Shown here piece after piece: positions 23,417-35,638 of a DNA stretch of 64,000 bases; positions within the stretch are counted from its first letter, which is position 1, and each line of letters starts with the position of its first letter. The stretch spans positions 18,735,046-18,799,045 of the forward strand of contig NC_050469.1 in the NCBI RefSeq assembly GCF_013373865.1, given 5' to 3'. The notes under the pieces are model-generated. The model worked only from the letters and a program-made list of their open reading frames with translations. It did no database searches and was not told the DNA's origin. The DNA comes from Monomorium pharaonis (taxonomy: Eukaryota > Arthropoda > Insecta > Hymenoptera > Formicidae). Position numbers and translations under genes: made by a program.

Positions 23417-24526
23417 TTATGACCAACTTTTAGTTAACACAATATTAATATTTATTTTGAATAATTTTCTCGTTCTGAATAATTTTTACGTCCATATAAA
23501 TTAACTAAAATGTTTAGTTTTTTATATTAACTAAAAATTACTAATTGAAATTATTTAAACAATCAATTAAAAATTATAAAAATTATTCTTCTTTTATTCT
23601 GAAATAATAGATATAAGAGAGATGGAATTAAGCATAATTAATTGGTTCTGCCGTGCCTCCGAAAGATTTCCAAAAAATGCAGATAATATTGAAATAGTGC
23701 AAAATCATTAGTGTTTTTTTTTCAACATTTAACATGGCTGGTTTTCTTTTAAGGAATATAAAAATTTGCAATATTGGTAGCATTATTAGTTAGTATTAGT
23801 ATTGTAAAAAGACTAGGTCTATAAACTGTGATGTCTAAACAAACAATACTGAAATATTGTAAAACTATTAATGTTTTTCTTGATTATTTAACTCGATTGT
23901 TTTTTTTTTAATGCACAAATTTGCAATATTAGTAACATTATCAGTTAGTTTTAATATTATAGAAAAGACTGCGTTTATACTGTAATGCGAACGTGGAAAT
24001 AACACATCGATAACATATATTGAAATATATTGCAATTAAAATATGGTTTATAAAGTCATATATTTTATAATATATATAAATTAACTAAATAATAAATAGA
24101 ATAATTATTGACAATTGCAGTATATATACAGCAGTAGTTAAAAATTAATACTTGATCTCTTTTTTGCAACAAAACTTACAATAAAAATGCACTCATTGAT
24201 CTTTGTTTAAGTTATGCTATTCAAAATAATAATATATTTTATAACGCTCATTGAAAACTTGTAGTAATAAATAATTTCAATAGTTTTTAATGAGTATTAT
24301 GCAAATTTTTTTAAATAGTATTTTTAAGGTTTGTAAGGTTCGTATATGTAATACTTGTATATTACTAGCTTTCCGTCTGAAACGTTAGAATGGTGTAGTC
24401 ACGGTAAAAACATTACGGTGCAGATATATATATATATATACTATTGTTTTTCTTCTGCGGATAACGTTCTGCAGCGTTGTGCGCAAGCATAGTAAGCCAA
24501 CGTCTGTGCACGAGAGTGAGTTCCAG
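23417..24526. other. interior of the 9966-25831 element; no gene seen
   Basis: AT-rich. Contains a degenerate tandem duplication of about 170 bp (around 23690-24000, shared ATTTGCAATATTRGTA and TTAGTT blocks). No coding sequence was recognised. Confidence 0.5.
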
Positions 24527-24575
24527 ATGCGCACAGTAATAAACGGACACAGCAGGCTGAGTGAAACGGACACAG

Positions 24576-24752
24576 GGGCTCGATTCTTGAATTCATTTGC
24601 AAGAAAACGTATGCGCAAATACCCGCTCTAACAGAAAAATTGCAAGTTTATTGGTTGAAAGCCATACAATAGCCAATAAATTTTTAACTTTTCTGTAAGA
24701 ACAGAATTTGCGAATACGTTTCTCTTGCAAATGAATTCAAGAATCGAGCCCC
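24576..24752. mobile_element. 177-bp palindromic MITE, GGGCTCGATTCTTGAATTC arms, TSD AG
   Basis: The arms are nearly perfect inverted repeats (GGGCTCGATTCTTGAATTC). A 2-bp direct repeat AG flanks it (24574-24575, 24753-24754). A second copy is at 56577-56753. Confidence 0.9.
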
Positions 24753-24856
24753 AGACCAAATGCTCACAGACCAAATACGCACGGACCAAATGCGCACAGA
24801 CCAAATGCGCACGGACCAAATACGCACAGTCGCAAACCCATGTGGTGCAGAGAATG

Positions 24857-24990
<134 letters not shown>

Positions 24991-25113
24991 AAGCAAGGGG
25001 AGGTTTCGCACTCATCCTGTCGGTAGATGTGCCCGAAAAGTCGCAACCCATGTGGTAAGTCTGTTGCTTACTGTGTCCGTTTGGTCTGTGCGCATTTGGT
25101 CCGTGCACATTTA

Positions 25114-25382
25114 GGCCGGTATTCATAGTCAAATCTTATTTCAAGATCGTCTCAAGCAATGTCTTAAGATGCTAATACGGCTCTGTGATTGGTTGATGGC
25201 ATCTTAAGACAGTGGGTGCGTTCGGGGAGACGCTATTAGCGCTACCAGCATCAGTCCATCTTCATTACTCATTAAAAGTAGAATAAGGATAAACTGATGC
25301 TGGTAGCGCTAATAGCGTCTCCTCGAACACACTCAGTACTTAAGATGATCTTAAATATAAGATCTGACTATGAATATTGGCC
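25114..25382. mobile_element. MITE with a second palindromic MITE nested at 25216-25331
   Basis: Outer ends GGCCGGTATTCATAGTCAAA and the inverse ending ATGAATATTGGCC. Inner palindrome GTGCGTTCGGGGAGACGCTA at 25216 with inverse ending at 25331. Both lie in the minisatellite arm of the foldback element. Confidence 0.8.
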
Positions 25383-25480
25383 TTAGTCCGTGCGCATTTG
25401 GTCTGTGCCCGTTTCACTCAACCTGCTGTGTCCGTTTATTACTGTGCGCATTTGTGACGCTCCCGTGCACGACGCTCTGA

Positions 25481-25481
25481 A

Positions 25482-25543
<62 letters not shown>
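25481..25543 (+). repeat. (GA)n microsatellite
   Basis: About 31 GA units with one AA interruption near 25500. Confidence 0.95.
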
Positions 25544-25544
<1 letters not shown>

Positions 25545-25869
25545 AAATATTATTCGTGAGGAAAAAGACATATTGCCTGTATCGTGATGTTTTGGCCGAT
25601 TGTCGGGACCGTTAGCAATATAAAAGTATTACTAAGGCTATTATGTGTCTAAATAATGTCCGTTTTACGTCCGGTTCAGACATTCTAAGGATGTACCTAG
25701 TATGTCCTTGGGACAAATATAGAACATTCTAAATACGTTCATTGAATGTAAACAAGACATCTGTCGGATGTCCTCAGGATTTGTATCAGACATCCAAATA
25801 ACATCCTAATTATGTCTGCGGGTTGTGTGGGTCACTTTTCCTTTACACTTGATTTACGCTTTATTAATT

Positions 25870-26144
25870 GTAAAGATAAAAGATATGATGAAATATTATC
25901 TGGATGTAATAGGATATCGTAAGATATTATAGAATATCTTACAATATCTTATAATATTTTAAGATATTTTTTGAGGATATCGAAATATATTAATGGGACA
26001 TCATATGATATCTTAAGATATTTTATGATATTTTAAGATATTTTTGTGGATATCCCGGGAGCTACTCATTGAGATATCCGTGAGATCGCCTTCGTCTGTC
26101 TGCGATAATTTAGGATATTCTCAGGATAAAGTGTGCTGTGTGAG
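25870..26144. mobile_element. right-end fragment of an element with AAGATATCTT/GGATATCC motifs
   Basis: Repeated AAGATATT, GATATCTTAAGATATT and GGATATCC motifs lead to GTGTGCTGTGTGAG at 26144, the inverse of CTCACACAGCACAC, one base off the CCCACA-type ends. No left end was found. Confidence 0.5.
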
Positions 26145-26146
26145 TT

Positions 26147-26326
26147 AAGGCTTGTTTATAGTCAATTTTTATATTTAAGAATTATCTTAAATTCTTCTTA
26201 AAATACTTCTTAACCAGTAAAATGATTTCTATACAACATCCATAGAATTATTTTTTTGGTTAAATAGTTTTTGAACATGTATTCTTAAATATAAGAATAC
26301 TGATGTAAAGTATGTAAACAAGCCTT
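26147..26326. mobile_element. palindromic MITE, AAGGCTTGTTTATA arms
   Basis: AAGGCTTGTTTATAGTCAA at left pairs with GTATGTAAACAAGCCTT at right; TATTTAAGAAT in the arms also pairs. Confidence 0.7.
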
Positions 26327-26392
26327 AGTGCGCACTAATGCAAGCAACCAAATTTGCTATAAGATAAGTTTTGAATAAGATTCGACTATGCC

Positions 26393-26517
26393 CTAGTTTA
26401 CACCGAGCACTTGGTACGCGTATCAAGTAGTGAATTTAAGCTAATCAGCCAATGATTAAACACATTCACTAGTTATTTACTATTTGATACGCGTACCAAG
26501 TACTCGGTGTAAACTAG
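26393..26517. mobile_element. palindromic MITE, CTAGTTTACACCGAGCACTT family, copy 1
   Basis: 125 bp. Arms CTAGTTTACACCGAGCACTT and inverse, with GGTACGCGTATCAA next to them. Centre CAGCCAATGATTAAACACAT. Four copies in the window. Confidence 0.9.
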
Positions 26518-26540
26518 AGTTATGTATACCGGCCAATGGC

Positions 26541-26665
26541 CTAGTTTACATCGTGCATTTGATACGCGTATCAAATAGTAAATAACTAGTGAATGTGTTT
26601 AATCATTGGCTGATCAGCTTAAATTCACTACTTGATACGCGTATCAAATGCACGATGTAAACTAG
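26541..26665. mobile_element. CTAGTTTACA family MITE, copy 2
   Basis: Same size as copy 1, with arms CTAGTTTACATCGTGCATTT and centre inverted relative to copy 1. Confidence 0.9.
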
Positions 26666-26877
26666 GCCAATGTCTGCTGTAGGTCGTAAGCAGTAAGACA
26701 ATACGAAATAAAAATATTTTTTACGACTACTGCTACGGCCTACAACTCTCCATTGTAGATAGCACTTTATAGTGTCTCCCCGAACGTACCCGTAAGCCCG
26801 GATCTACAATAGTGGCTGTATTCCAAAATTCACTGTCAGTATTGAAAATTTATAGTATGTGTAACGTGGACTATGCC

Positions 26878-27000
26878 CTAATTTACACCGAGCACTTGGT
26901 ACGCGTATCAAGTAGTAAATTTTAGCTGATCAGCCAATGATTAAACACATTCACTAGTTATTTACTATTTGATACGCGTACCAAGTGCTCGGTGTAAACT
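26878..27000. mobile_element. CTAGTTTACA family MITE, copy 3
   Basis: Left CCTAATTTACACCGAGCAC, right GTGCTCGGTGTAAACT. Its right edge abuts the next MITE at 27004. Confidence 0.85.
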
Positions 27001-27003
27001 GAA

Positions 27004-27430
27004 AGACCTATAATCAAAGATTCGCCAATGGCGAACACAATTTTGATTGGTCACTTGAGTCACATGGTTTATCCGCCATTGCGTACCCACGCTGGGCGAG
27101 GAAGAGGGGAGAGTGCTCTGTGTTGAGCAGTATAGGTTAAAGGAATATGTGTCAGAAATTATAAGGTAATTCAATCTCTGCACTCTAGGGTCACTATATT
27201 TTGACGATACACTCAGGAAGAACAAGAAAAATTAAATTTGCATCTGTTATATGGCTGCGTACAACTTGGAGCAGGCTCGCATTGTTTACTATCTCCACTA
27301 CTCCAGACCCCAGCCCCAGACCCCAGCCCCCGGCCCCCGGCCCCAGCCCCCATCCAGTCTCCGTATGGGTACAAGATGGTGGATAGCAGTCATGGTGGGG
27401 GACCATTGGCGCATCTTTGATTATAGGTCT
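27004..27430. mobile_element. 427-bp MITE, AGACCTATAATCAAAGAT ends, GC-rich core
   Basis: AGACCTATAATCAAAGAT at left and inverse at right; CGCCAATGG pairs next. The core at 27297-27355 is a CCCCAGACCCCAG-type pyrimidine-rich run. Inner ATCCGCCAT and ATCCACCAT also pair. Confidence 0.8.
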
Positions 27431-27643
27431 TTATGTAAACTAGGTCTATAGATTTTCAGTACTGGCAGTGAATTTTGGAACACAGCTACTATTGTAGTGT
27501 AATAAGCCTTATGCCATAAGGAATTAACCAATTAGCTCGAATCTACAATAGTGTAGTAAGCCTTAAGCCATAAGGAATTAACCAATTATATTCGAGTATT
27601 CTTCTCATATTCAACTATAATTGGTCAATTTCTTATGGCATAA

Positions 27644-27941
27644 GGGCCATTCTACAATAGTCGCAAGTCACCAGTTGCTTCCTGTGACAATCAGGCCCGG
27701 TTCCACAACTCACGGTTAAATTAACTGGCCGATTATTCCATTGGAATTGACCAATCGTATTTGTTAATTTTGCTTAACGACAAATACGATTGATCAATTC
27801 CAATGGAATAATCGGCCAGTTAATTTAACCGTGAGTTGTGGAACCGGGCCTCAATGATCATCGAGCTCCATACGTAAAGCTCAATGTTCATTGGCGGTCG
27901 CAAAAGGCAACTGGCGACTTGCGACTATTGAAGAATGGCCC
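27644..27941. mobile_element. MITE GGGCCATTCTACAATAGTCG with a nested MITE 27694-27850
   Basis: The outer arms GGGCCATTCTACAATAGTCG pair with the inverse ending GAATGGCCC at 27941. The inner element (157 bp, GGCCCGGTTCCACAACTCAC arms, almost perfect palindrome) is flanked by a 3-bp direct repeat TCA (27691-27693, 27851-27853). Confidence 0.85.
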
Positions 27942-28247
27942 TAAATGTTCTCACACATGAATTGTCATAACCATAACATAAGGTTTTGACGCGTCAGATT
28001 GGGCGACCATGACCGTAACTTGCCGTAATCGGCTAATTCAAGTACGTGATTGGTCGAAACCTTACTGTTACGGTTATGTCAATTTATGTGTAAGGGCCTT
28101 AAAGCTTACTATTGTAGATCCGGCTTAAAGGCCCTCACACATAAATTGACATAACCGTAATAGTAAGGTTTCGACCAATCACGTACTTGAATTAGCCGGT
28201 TACGGCAGGTTACGGTTAGAGCCACTGCACAAGCTTTTTCGTAACAC

Positions 28248-29308
28248 CCCAGTGAACACAGTAATATAGCAGCAGTGTAACAGCAATGTAACCGAATATA
28301 ACAGGTTACGTTACTCTGAAATTACACGTAACTTACATGTAAGTTACAATTTCCGACTCAGCAATATAACATGTTATAATTACATGTTATCTAACCGTTA
28401 CACAACAGTTACAAAGAAAAATAAAATAAAAAAAAAATTTCATTTTTTTAAAATTATTTTTATCAACAGCACATACTACATTTAAAATAAATTTTTATTA
28501 ATTAATTAAATTTAAATTATGTTATTTTTTATTTTATTCTTACTTGCCGCTACTAGGTTTGAACCCGGGACCTTAGGATTACGAACCTTGTACTCTATCT
28601 GCTACGCCAATTTGACTCATCGATATGGGTACTTGTTATTGTCTACATATACCTATATATGTAAACTGACGCGACTATATTATTTTTTATAAAAGCAATT
28701 AAATTTTGCAAAATATATTAAAAATAAATAGCATTCATTTATTTACTTATTAATTTCATTGTTAAATTTATCTTTTTCCATAACCTTAATAATTTGATGG
28801 AAATTGCGATCTATTTAGCATTAATCTTTGAAGCGTTCAAATGATTAATTAGATGGTTAACTATATAGACCATAATTCTAAGAAAAATTAAATAGTATAC
28901 ATTTATTATTCTGTTTTTGTTCAGCACATGATGAATTTAGATTTGGTGCATTTTTTGTGCGCAGTAATTGTAGACAAACCGTTATTTTTGGAAACATCTT
29001 TATAATAATTTTTTTTATTATTAAATAGATCTGTCATTCAGGATGTTATAATGTCTGATTTCTGAGTCAACTACGACGCATCGTTCCGTAATAACATTGA
29101 TACGAACGTGTTTATATACGATTATACAATTTTTGTTGAATAACTGTAACGCCAAAATGATGTATAACAGCTAGATCACTTGCGTATAACAAATATTACG
29201 TAACAGGTTATTTCCATGTCATATAGCACCTACATATCACAAAAATAACAATGTTAAGTTACATGTAACTTCCATGTTATATTGCCGCTATAAAATGTGT
29301 TCACTGAG
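28248..29308. mobile_element. 1.06-kb element, CCCAGTGAACACA ends, TSD AC, with tRNA-like core
   Basis: Left end CCCAGTGAACACAG, right end the inverse of CTCAGTGAACACAT. TTACATGTAA-type motifs at both ends. The target GTAACAC|GTTACGTTACG is present uninterrupted at about 29740, which proves the AC duplication (28246-28247, 29309-29310). Confidence 0.92.
28542..28617 (-). pseudogene. tRNA-like sequence carried in the CCCAGTGAACAC element, copy 1
   Basis: On the minus strand: an A-box match TGGCGTAGCAGATAGAG and a B-box-like GGTTCAAACC about 45 bp apart, the spacing of a tRNA. Acceptor ends do not pair and the T stem is imperfect, so it is tRNA-derived, not a tRNA gene. Confidence 0.65.
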
Positions 29309-29817
29309 ACGTTACGTTACGTTAAGTGCTCCATAAACCTAAGTTCGTACTTAAAATTAAACTTAGATCAACGCACAAAGAAACTTTTAACGTAAGTTCT
29401 TAAGTTCTTACGTTAAGGATTTCTTTGTGCGTTGATTTAAGTTAAATTTTAAGTACAACTTAGGTTCGTATAGAGCACTTAATGTAACGTAACGTGTTAC
29501 GAAAAAGCTTGTGCGGTGGCTCTTAAGGCCCTCACACATGAATTGACATAACCATAATGTAAGGTTTTGACGCGTCGGATTGGGCGACCATAACCGTAAC
29601 CTGCCGTAACCGGTTAATTCAAGTACGTGATTGGTCGAAATCTTACTGTTACGGTTATGTCAATTCATGTGTGAGGGTCTTTATGGTCGCCCAATCCGAC
29701 GCGTCAAAACCTTATGTTAGGGCCACCGCACAAGCTTTTTCGTAACACGTTACGTTACGTTAAGTGCTCCATAAATCTAAGTTCGTACTTAAAATTAAAC
29801 TTACATCAACGCACTAA

Positions 29818-30059
29818 GGGCCACCGCACAAACTCTTCCATAACGCGTTACGTTACGTTAAGTACTCCATACGAACCTAAGTTGTACTTAAAATTTAACT
29901 TAAATCAACGCACAAAGAAATCCTTAACGTAAGTTCTTAAGTTCTTACGTTAAGGATTTCTTTGTGCGTTGATTTAAGTTAAATTTTAAGTACAACTTAG
30001 GTTCGTATGGAGTACTTAACGTAACGTAACGCGTTATGGAAGAGTTTGTGCGGTGGCCC
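29818..30059. mobile_element. 242-bp near-perfect palindrome, GGGCCACCGCACAA MITE, TSD TAA
   Basis: Both arms of about 120 bp match almost base for base (GGGCCACCGCACAAACTCTT ... inverse). A TAA direct repeat flanks it (29815-29817, 30060-30062). It is inserted inside an older member of the same family. GGGCC ends and a TAA target suggest PIF/Harbinger-type mobilisation (inference). Confidence 0.9.
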
Positions 30060-30242
30060 TAAGGATTTCTTTGTGCGTTGATTTAAGTTAAATTTTAAGT
30101 ACAACTTTAGTTCGTATGGAGTACTTAACGTAACGTAACGCGTTATGGAAGAGTTTGTGCGGTGGCCCTTATGGTTATGTCAATTCATGTGTGAGGGCCT
30201 TAATGGCCTTTTTACAGCCGATTCGTTTCATATCTAACAAAC

Positions 30243-32497
30243 ATGGCGGAATCTACGAACAATTCGGAAGATGACCGACTGTCATGTAAGATTTTAATTA
30301 TCGGTGCTGGTATGGCTGGATTATCGGCGGCGACACATTTTTTAAAAAACAATGTGACAGATTTTCTCATCGTCGAGGCGCGCGGACGTATAGGTGGACG
30401 AATCGTTGCAGCGCAAGTCGGTACGATTACTCTAACCTCTCTTTACCTTGACCAAATATTTAACTCTACTATAAATTTATTTGTTCTGTGATATTTGTAA
30501 CAACAATCAATTTTATAATTGTAGCAATAACATATTTTAAAATTACTATTTTTTTTACTTTACAATTTTTTAACATGTACAAATTGCTGTCAATTATATG
30601 ATAGAATAAATATGTAATAGAATAAATAGAATCAGTGCTCTTAGAAAATGTAATTTTTCGGAATAAATATATTTAGATGAATTTTATAGGGTATTTGACA
30701 TTGATCAGAATATACAATTTATGTGTAAGTAGAAAAATATTATTTGTATTTGGAAAACATAAAAAAGAAACTATCTTTGATTAATTTTTTATGAAAAATC
30801 TTTCTCAATTGTGTATGTTATTACTTTTATAACATAAAGTATTGTTATTTAAAAGTTTGAAGCAATGAACAATAATATTGATCTTCTGTGTAGGACCAAA
30901 GGGATATGTTATTGTTATCATTATTTTTTAAAAAGTTGACAAGAAAAGAATACAGAGAATAAAAAATGTTTTTTTGTCCATCTTATCTAGGCAATGAAAA
31001 AGTTGAATTAGGAGCAAATTGGATCCATGGAGTGTTAGGTAATCCAATGTTTGAGTTGGCAATGGCAAATGGTTTAATAGACATTGTACATGTGCCGAAA
31101 CCTCATAAAGTAGTGGCAGCATTAGAGGATGGAAAACAGTTGCCATTTCCCGTGCTGCGAGAGATTTACGAGGCTTATGTATGTTTTTTGAGACGATGCG
31201 AAGAATACTTCCTGAGCACATACAGTCCACCGGATGGTATAAGCAGCGTAGGGGCACACATCGCCCTGGAAGCAGAGATATATCTGTCATCTTTGCCACC
31301 TGAACAACGAAGAATAAGACAACTGATCTTTGATTGTTTACTCAAGAGAGAAACCTGTGTCACGGGTTGTGACAGCATGGATGATATTGATCTTCTGGAA
31401 ATGGGTTCCTATGACGAACTTCAAGGTGGTAACATTAGTCTTCCAAATGGATATAGCGCTATATTGGAACCAGTTTCAAAACACATACCAAAGGATCATA
31501 TTCTTACTAAACATGCTGTGACAAAAATTAGGTGAATTTATAGTAATTATTCGTATAAGGAGAGTGGAAGTATGGTGCGGTATGATCTTGTGCATGACAA
31601 ACTATATGTATTGATTTGTTATTTATTTATTTCAGATGGCAGAAACCAAAGTGTTGTCAAGACAATGTCGATCTTAAAGGAAAATCTGATTCTAATTCGA
31701 ATACCCTTATAGAGGTGCAATGTGAAAATGGAAAAACGATTGCTGCACAGCATGTAGTATGTACATTACCATTGGGAGTATTGAAAAAGACAGCTCAAGA
31801 CTTGTTTGAACCGTCGTTACCTGCATACAAACTCGAAGCAATAAACAGATTAATGTTTGGTACAGTGAATAAGATATATCTTGAATATGAACGGCCTTTC
31901 CTAAATCCCGGTGTATCGGAAGTGATGCTCCTCTGGGATGACGAACGATTATCTGAGACTGATAAATGGGACATCAGCAAGACCTGGTTCAGGAAGATAT
32001 ATTCGTTCATCAAGATCTCTGACACGCTGCTGCTCGGTTGGATATCCGGTCGCGCGGCGGAATACATGGAACAGCTTAGTACCACACAAGTGGCAGAAGT
32101 GTGTACGACAATTCTGCGACAGTTCCTTAACGATCCCTTTGTACCGACCCCAAAGAATTGTTTGCGTACGACGTGGCATTCTCAACCTTATACACGAGGT
32201 TCTTACACTGCGATGGCTGTCGGAGCGAGTCAATTGGACATCAAGAGTTTGGCTGAGCCATTGATTCAGGAGAAAACGAAAAATGAGAAAGCGGACGAAA
32301 TGGTCAAAATTCTAGTGGCATTTGCGGGCGAACATACCCACTCCTCATTCTATAGCACTGTACATGGAGCATATTTGACTGGTCGAACAACAGCTGAATT
32401 ACTCTTGGGCAAACAGAGTGAGAAGCACTCATTAAGTCTTAGTTGCGACGATACCAGCGACCTTAGTTCTTGGATACAAGGCATTTCTTTAAATTAA
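30243..32497 (+). CDS. spermine/polyamine oxidase-like FAD amine oxidase, 526 aa, 3 exons
   Basis: Exons 30243-30420, 30991-31531, 31636-32497, all with GT/AG borders and compatible phases (1581 nt including the stop). Such enzymes oxidise spermine or acetylated polyamines with FAD, releasing hydrogen peroxide. Seen: a dinucleotide-binding motif IIGAGMAGLSAATHFL near residue 18, VEARGRIGGRI, GANWIHG at the start of exon 2, and the C-terminal FAD-contact block GEHTHSSFYSTVHGAYLTG near residue 475. Length fits the family (about 500-550 aa). The C-terminus ends SLN, not a standard peroxisomal tail, so a cytosolic enzyme is more likely. The start ATG is in good context (AACATGGCG) with only about 38 bp between it and MITE sequence. 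Spermine oxidase versus acetylpolyamine oxidase cannot be decided by eye. Confidence 0.93.
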
Positions 32498-32952
32498 TGC
32501 ATATTTTTTCCAAGAAAGAAAACGTGTGACAATTAAAAACATTTAGACAGTATATACATTTACATTTGTATAATTAAGTTCTTTTTGTAAATAGTGTAGT
32601 GAAACAGTTGTTATTTTATCAATACATCATATATATAATGGTGCTTCTTAAGACTTTAAGACTTTATAATTACATGTGAATAACATGTGCATTTAATAGA
32701 AATAACGAATTCCTTTTAAGGAATAACGAATAAGGCTTAGGGATATAGAACACCGAAATTACATATTAGCGACATTGTGTCACAATGTCACAAGTGCTGT
32801 AAATGTCACGAATATATACGGCGAAAATATTTGCGTTTGGATGTGAGAATTTCTTGAAAACGATGACAAATGATACTTGTTCATGCAAGCGTTTTATTTA
32901 AAAATCGAATTAATCGATTTATTACCATTTACTATATTCGTGTGTGAATTCA

Positions 32953-32958
32953 AATAAA
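32953..32958 (+). promoter_or_regulatory. candidate polyadenylation signal of the oxidase gene
   Basis: AATAAA 455 bases after the stop codon, just before the GT microsatellite. Further AATAAA motifs follow at about 33255 and 33500, so the true site is not fixed. Confidence 0.35.
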
Positions 32959-32970
32959 CCTAACTCTAAA

Positions 32971-32971
<1 letters not shown>

Positions 32972-33050
<79 letters not shown>
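32972..33050 (+). repeat. (GT)n microsatellite
   Basis: About 39 GT units, then an imperfect GTGTGCGTGCGTATGTG tail. Confidence 0.97.
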
Positions 33051-33052
<2 letters not shown>

Positions 33053-33060
33053 TGTGTGCG

Positions 33061-34260
33061 TGCGTATGTGTGCAAAAGTGCATCATATACCTTTATTCTT
33101 ATTTTTTTCGCGTTTCATACATTTATTCTCATATGCCAATTACTCACTTGCTTAATTTTTTATTATCATGTATTATTATCTACCATTTTACACTTATTGT
33201 TTAGAAAAGAAAAGTTCCACCATGAATTAACTTAATCTAGTCATTGAAATTGAGATAAATAAAAAAGTATTTGATAAATAATAGCAAATTATCGCACGAT
33301 GCTGAAACAGAGTTTTACAAGATAGAACATTTATGTACTTGTGTACATAGGTGTTTTATGTTTTCAATTGCAATTATGTGCCATAGATTGAGTATTAAGA
33401 ACCTGTAAAATGTTAAAAGAAGAAGATATGAGACATCTGTCTTTTTAAAATAGTTTAAGTATAACATACATATGTAAATTAAAAATTCGAAATTAATGAA
33501 AATAAAGGATGTTATTGTTTATTAATAAATGTGCTTCTTTGTTTTTTGTTTTTTTACATTAATGATTATTGAAAAAGTAGGAATAACATATTATATCGTT
33601 ATTATTTGAGATACACACAAATTTATTTTACCAAATTTTTTAGATTTTTAGAATATACGTAGTTAATATTAATTGATCCTATATCATCGTGTTGATTTTT
33701 TATAGTCTTAATGAAAAGAAAATTACTGTTTATACTACTATTGTTTTATATGATACATTTGATTATGATGATTCTATATTACGATGAATATATCTTTATG
33801 ATCTTATGACTATTAATTGAATAATCTCTTCATCATTATAAAATAAAATAATTTAGGCAAAAAATTATTTTTCTTTATTTAAACAATATAGTTATTATAA
33901 TTTATACATACATGTATACGATAAGTATAATATAATAATTATAATGCAACACACACGCACGCACGCACACACATGCACACACATTTAAACTTGTTATAAT
34001 TGTGAGTACCACAATAATTAAATTATCACTGTAGTACCGTACCTTTTGATAACATCATATTCCATTATCCATAATATTTTTAAGACTTTATATATTAATA
34101 AACAAAATTTCATGCTTTTTTATTTTTAATGGTTAAAAAATATTTTGCCTCTTTTATAGATAATAATTTTTATAAGTACAAATTAATAAGTAAAAAAAAA
34201 GAGAAAAATTTATATTTCTGTGTCTAAACTATGATTTTTATAGCATTACATCTGAAAATA
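33061..34260. other. AT-rich intergenic, no gene seen
   Basis: No coding frame or TE end was recognised. A short (AC)n stretch is at about 33949-33983. Confidence 0.6.
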
Positions 34261-35500
34261 CCCAGCTAGCCATGGCTGCTAAAATTATATTATATCGTGA
34301 AAGATTGTTTCAACTTTGACAACAATTTTATGATAAGTAATTGTCTTTTGTTTTGTCTTCTAAAAGTTTCGAGCAAATTTATGACAAAAGTTTTCATCAC
34401 ACAATGCTACAAATAACAGAGAAAGACTTGTACATAAATATGACATAGAGAAATCACAAGGTTTGCTCCAGCATAATAAAATGCAAAATTTACGTAAATA
34501 ACAGAGTAAACCTTGCCACACGACATAACAATAAATTTATAGCAGGAACAGAAAAAATCTTGCTAAGCATGGAATAATGGCAAATTAGTAGCAAGAACAA
34601 AGTAAAACTTGCCCAGCACACTTTTGCAGCAAAATTGCGACAAGGTGTGTTCACAAACAGCTTAGTTTTTGCTGGCAAGGTTTGTCGCAAATAGTATGAT
34701 GCATATTTTATGCAAATAACAGAACCACATCATTTCTTAGTGACTTTGCTACCCACTCGGCAAATAATGTTGTTAAAATATTATAATATTTGAAAATGGT
34801 ACATAAATATTGCGTTAATATTTTAATTGTAACTTTGCACGTGAAATATTTTAAAAATAAATCTGCATCATATTTTTATAATAATACAAATGCAATATTT
34901 CTGAAATCTTTGAGAGAAGATAAAAAAGTTTGCTTTCATATTTGTATGGCTCTGTAATATTACAAAAGAAATGTGACAAATGCATTATTTTAAAAATATT
35001 TGTGGAAAATTACCCAGATAGCCAAACCTGCCGAGAGTACAAACTGAAAAATTTTGACACATATTATGCTGGCTGTTGGACAGCAAGCAATTACAGTTTG
35101 CCGTTTCAACTAACATTAACAGAAACACGACAAAAATCGAGTAGACTTTGCGTCACAATGTGCCCCCAAAAATGCAGCAAAAGTACAATAAAATTTAATG
35201 ACATTAACAAAACAAAAATCAGACATTCTGTGTTGACACAATATATCACTAAAAATTAAATAAAAAAACAGATATGTCATGATGTCACATTAAATTAATA
35301 AAATGTAGCTAGAAATTTGACATATTTGTTATCACGCTGCGATACCAGAAACGCGGCAAAGATACAGCACGATGTATCACATGAGATACTGACAGCAAAA
35401 ATGCAGCAGAAATCGAGCAGAGCCTGCCGTCATGAAATGACGGCGAAAACGCGGCAGGTACAGAACGCGAGTTTGCTACATCAGATATGTGTGATAGCTT

Positions 35501-35638
35501 CTGCACACAGGACGCGGCAAAGCGGCATCGCGGTGGTCAATCACCGTCTTGCTTTTCTGATAATACATATATGTATTAATAAAAAAGCAAGACGGTGATT
35601 GGCCATCGCGATGCCGCTTTGCCGCGTCCTGTGTGCAG
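35501..35638. mobile_element. 138-bp near-perfect palindromic MITE
   Basis: Arms CTGCACACAGGACGCGGCAA and inverse; inner AAGCAAGACGGTGATTGG pairs. Centre TACATATATGTA. Confidence 0.88.

Larger units (their letters stand above)
26812..27489. mobile_element. MITE with GTGGCTGTATTCCAAAATTC ends, split by two others
   Basis: Left end GTGGCTGTATTCCAAAATTC, right end its diverged inverse ending GAACACAGCTAC at 27489. MITEs at 26878-27000 and 27004-27430 lie inside. Confidence 0.7.
27942..30205. repeat. MITE cluster: GGCCCTCACACATGAATTG and GGGCCACCGCACAA families
   Basis: Several whole and broken copies are interleaved. Arms of the CACACATGAATTGACATAAC family appear at about 27951-28100, 28131-28210, 29526-29670 and 30175-30203. 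GGGCCACCGCACAA family pieces appear at 28221-28247, 29309-29520, 29720-29815 and 30059-30165. The cluster reaches to about 38 bp before the oxidase start codon. Confidence 0.75.

Noticed and set aside
28542..28617. Functional tRNA gene
   Set aside because: The acceptor stem does not pair, the T stem has mismatches and all five copies sit in the same transposon core.
34930..35259. 109-codon frame
   Set aside because: Lies in repeated arm sequence of nested DNA transposons with no recognisable protein features.
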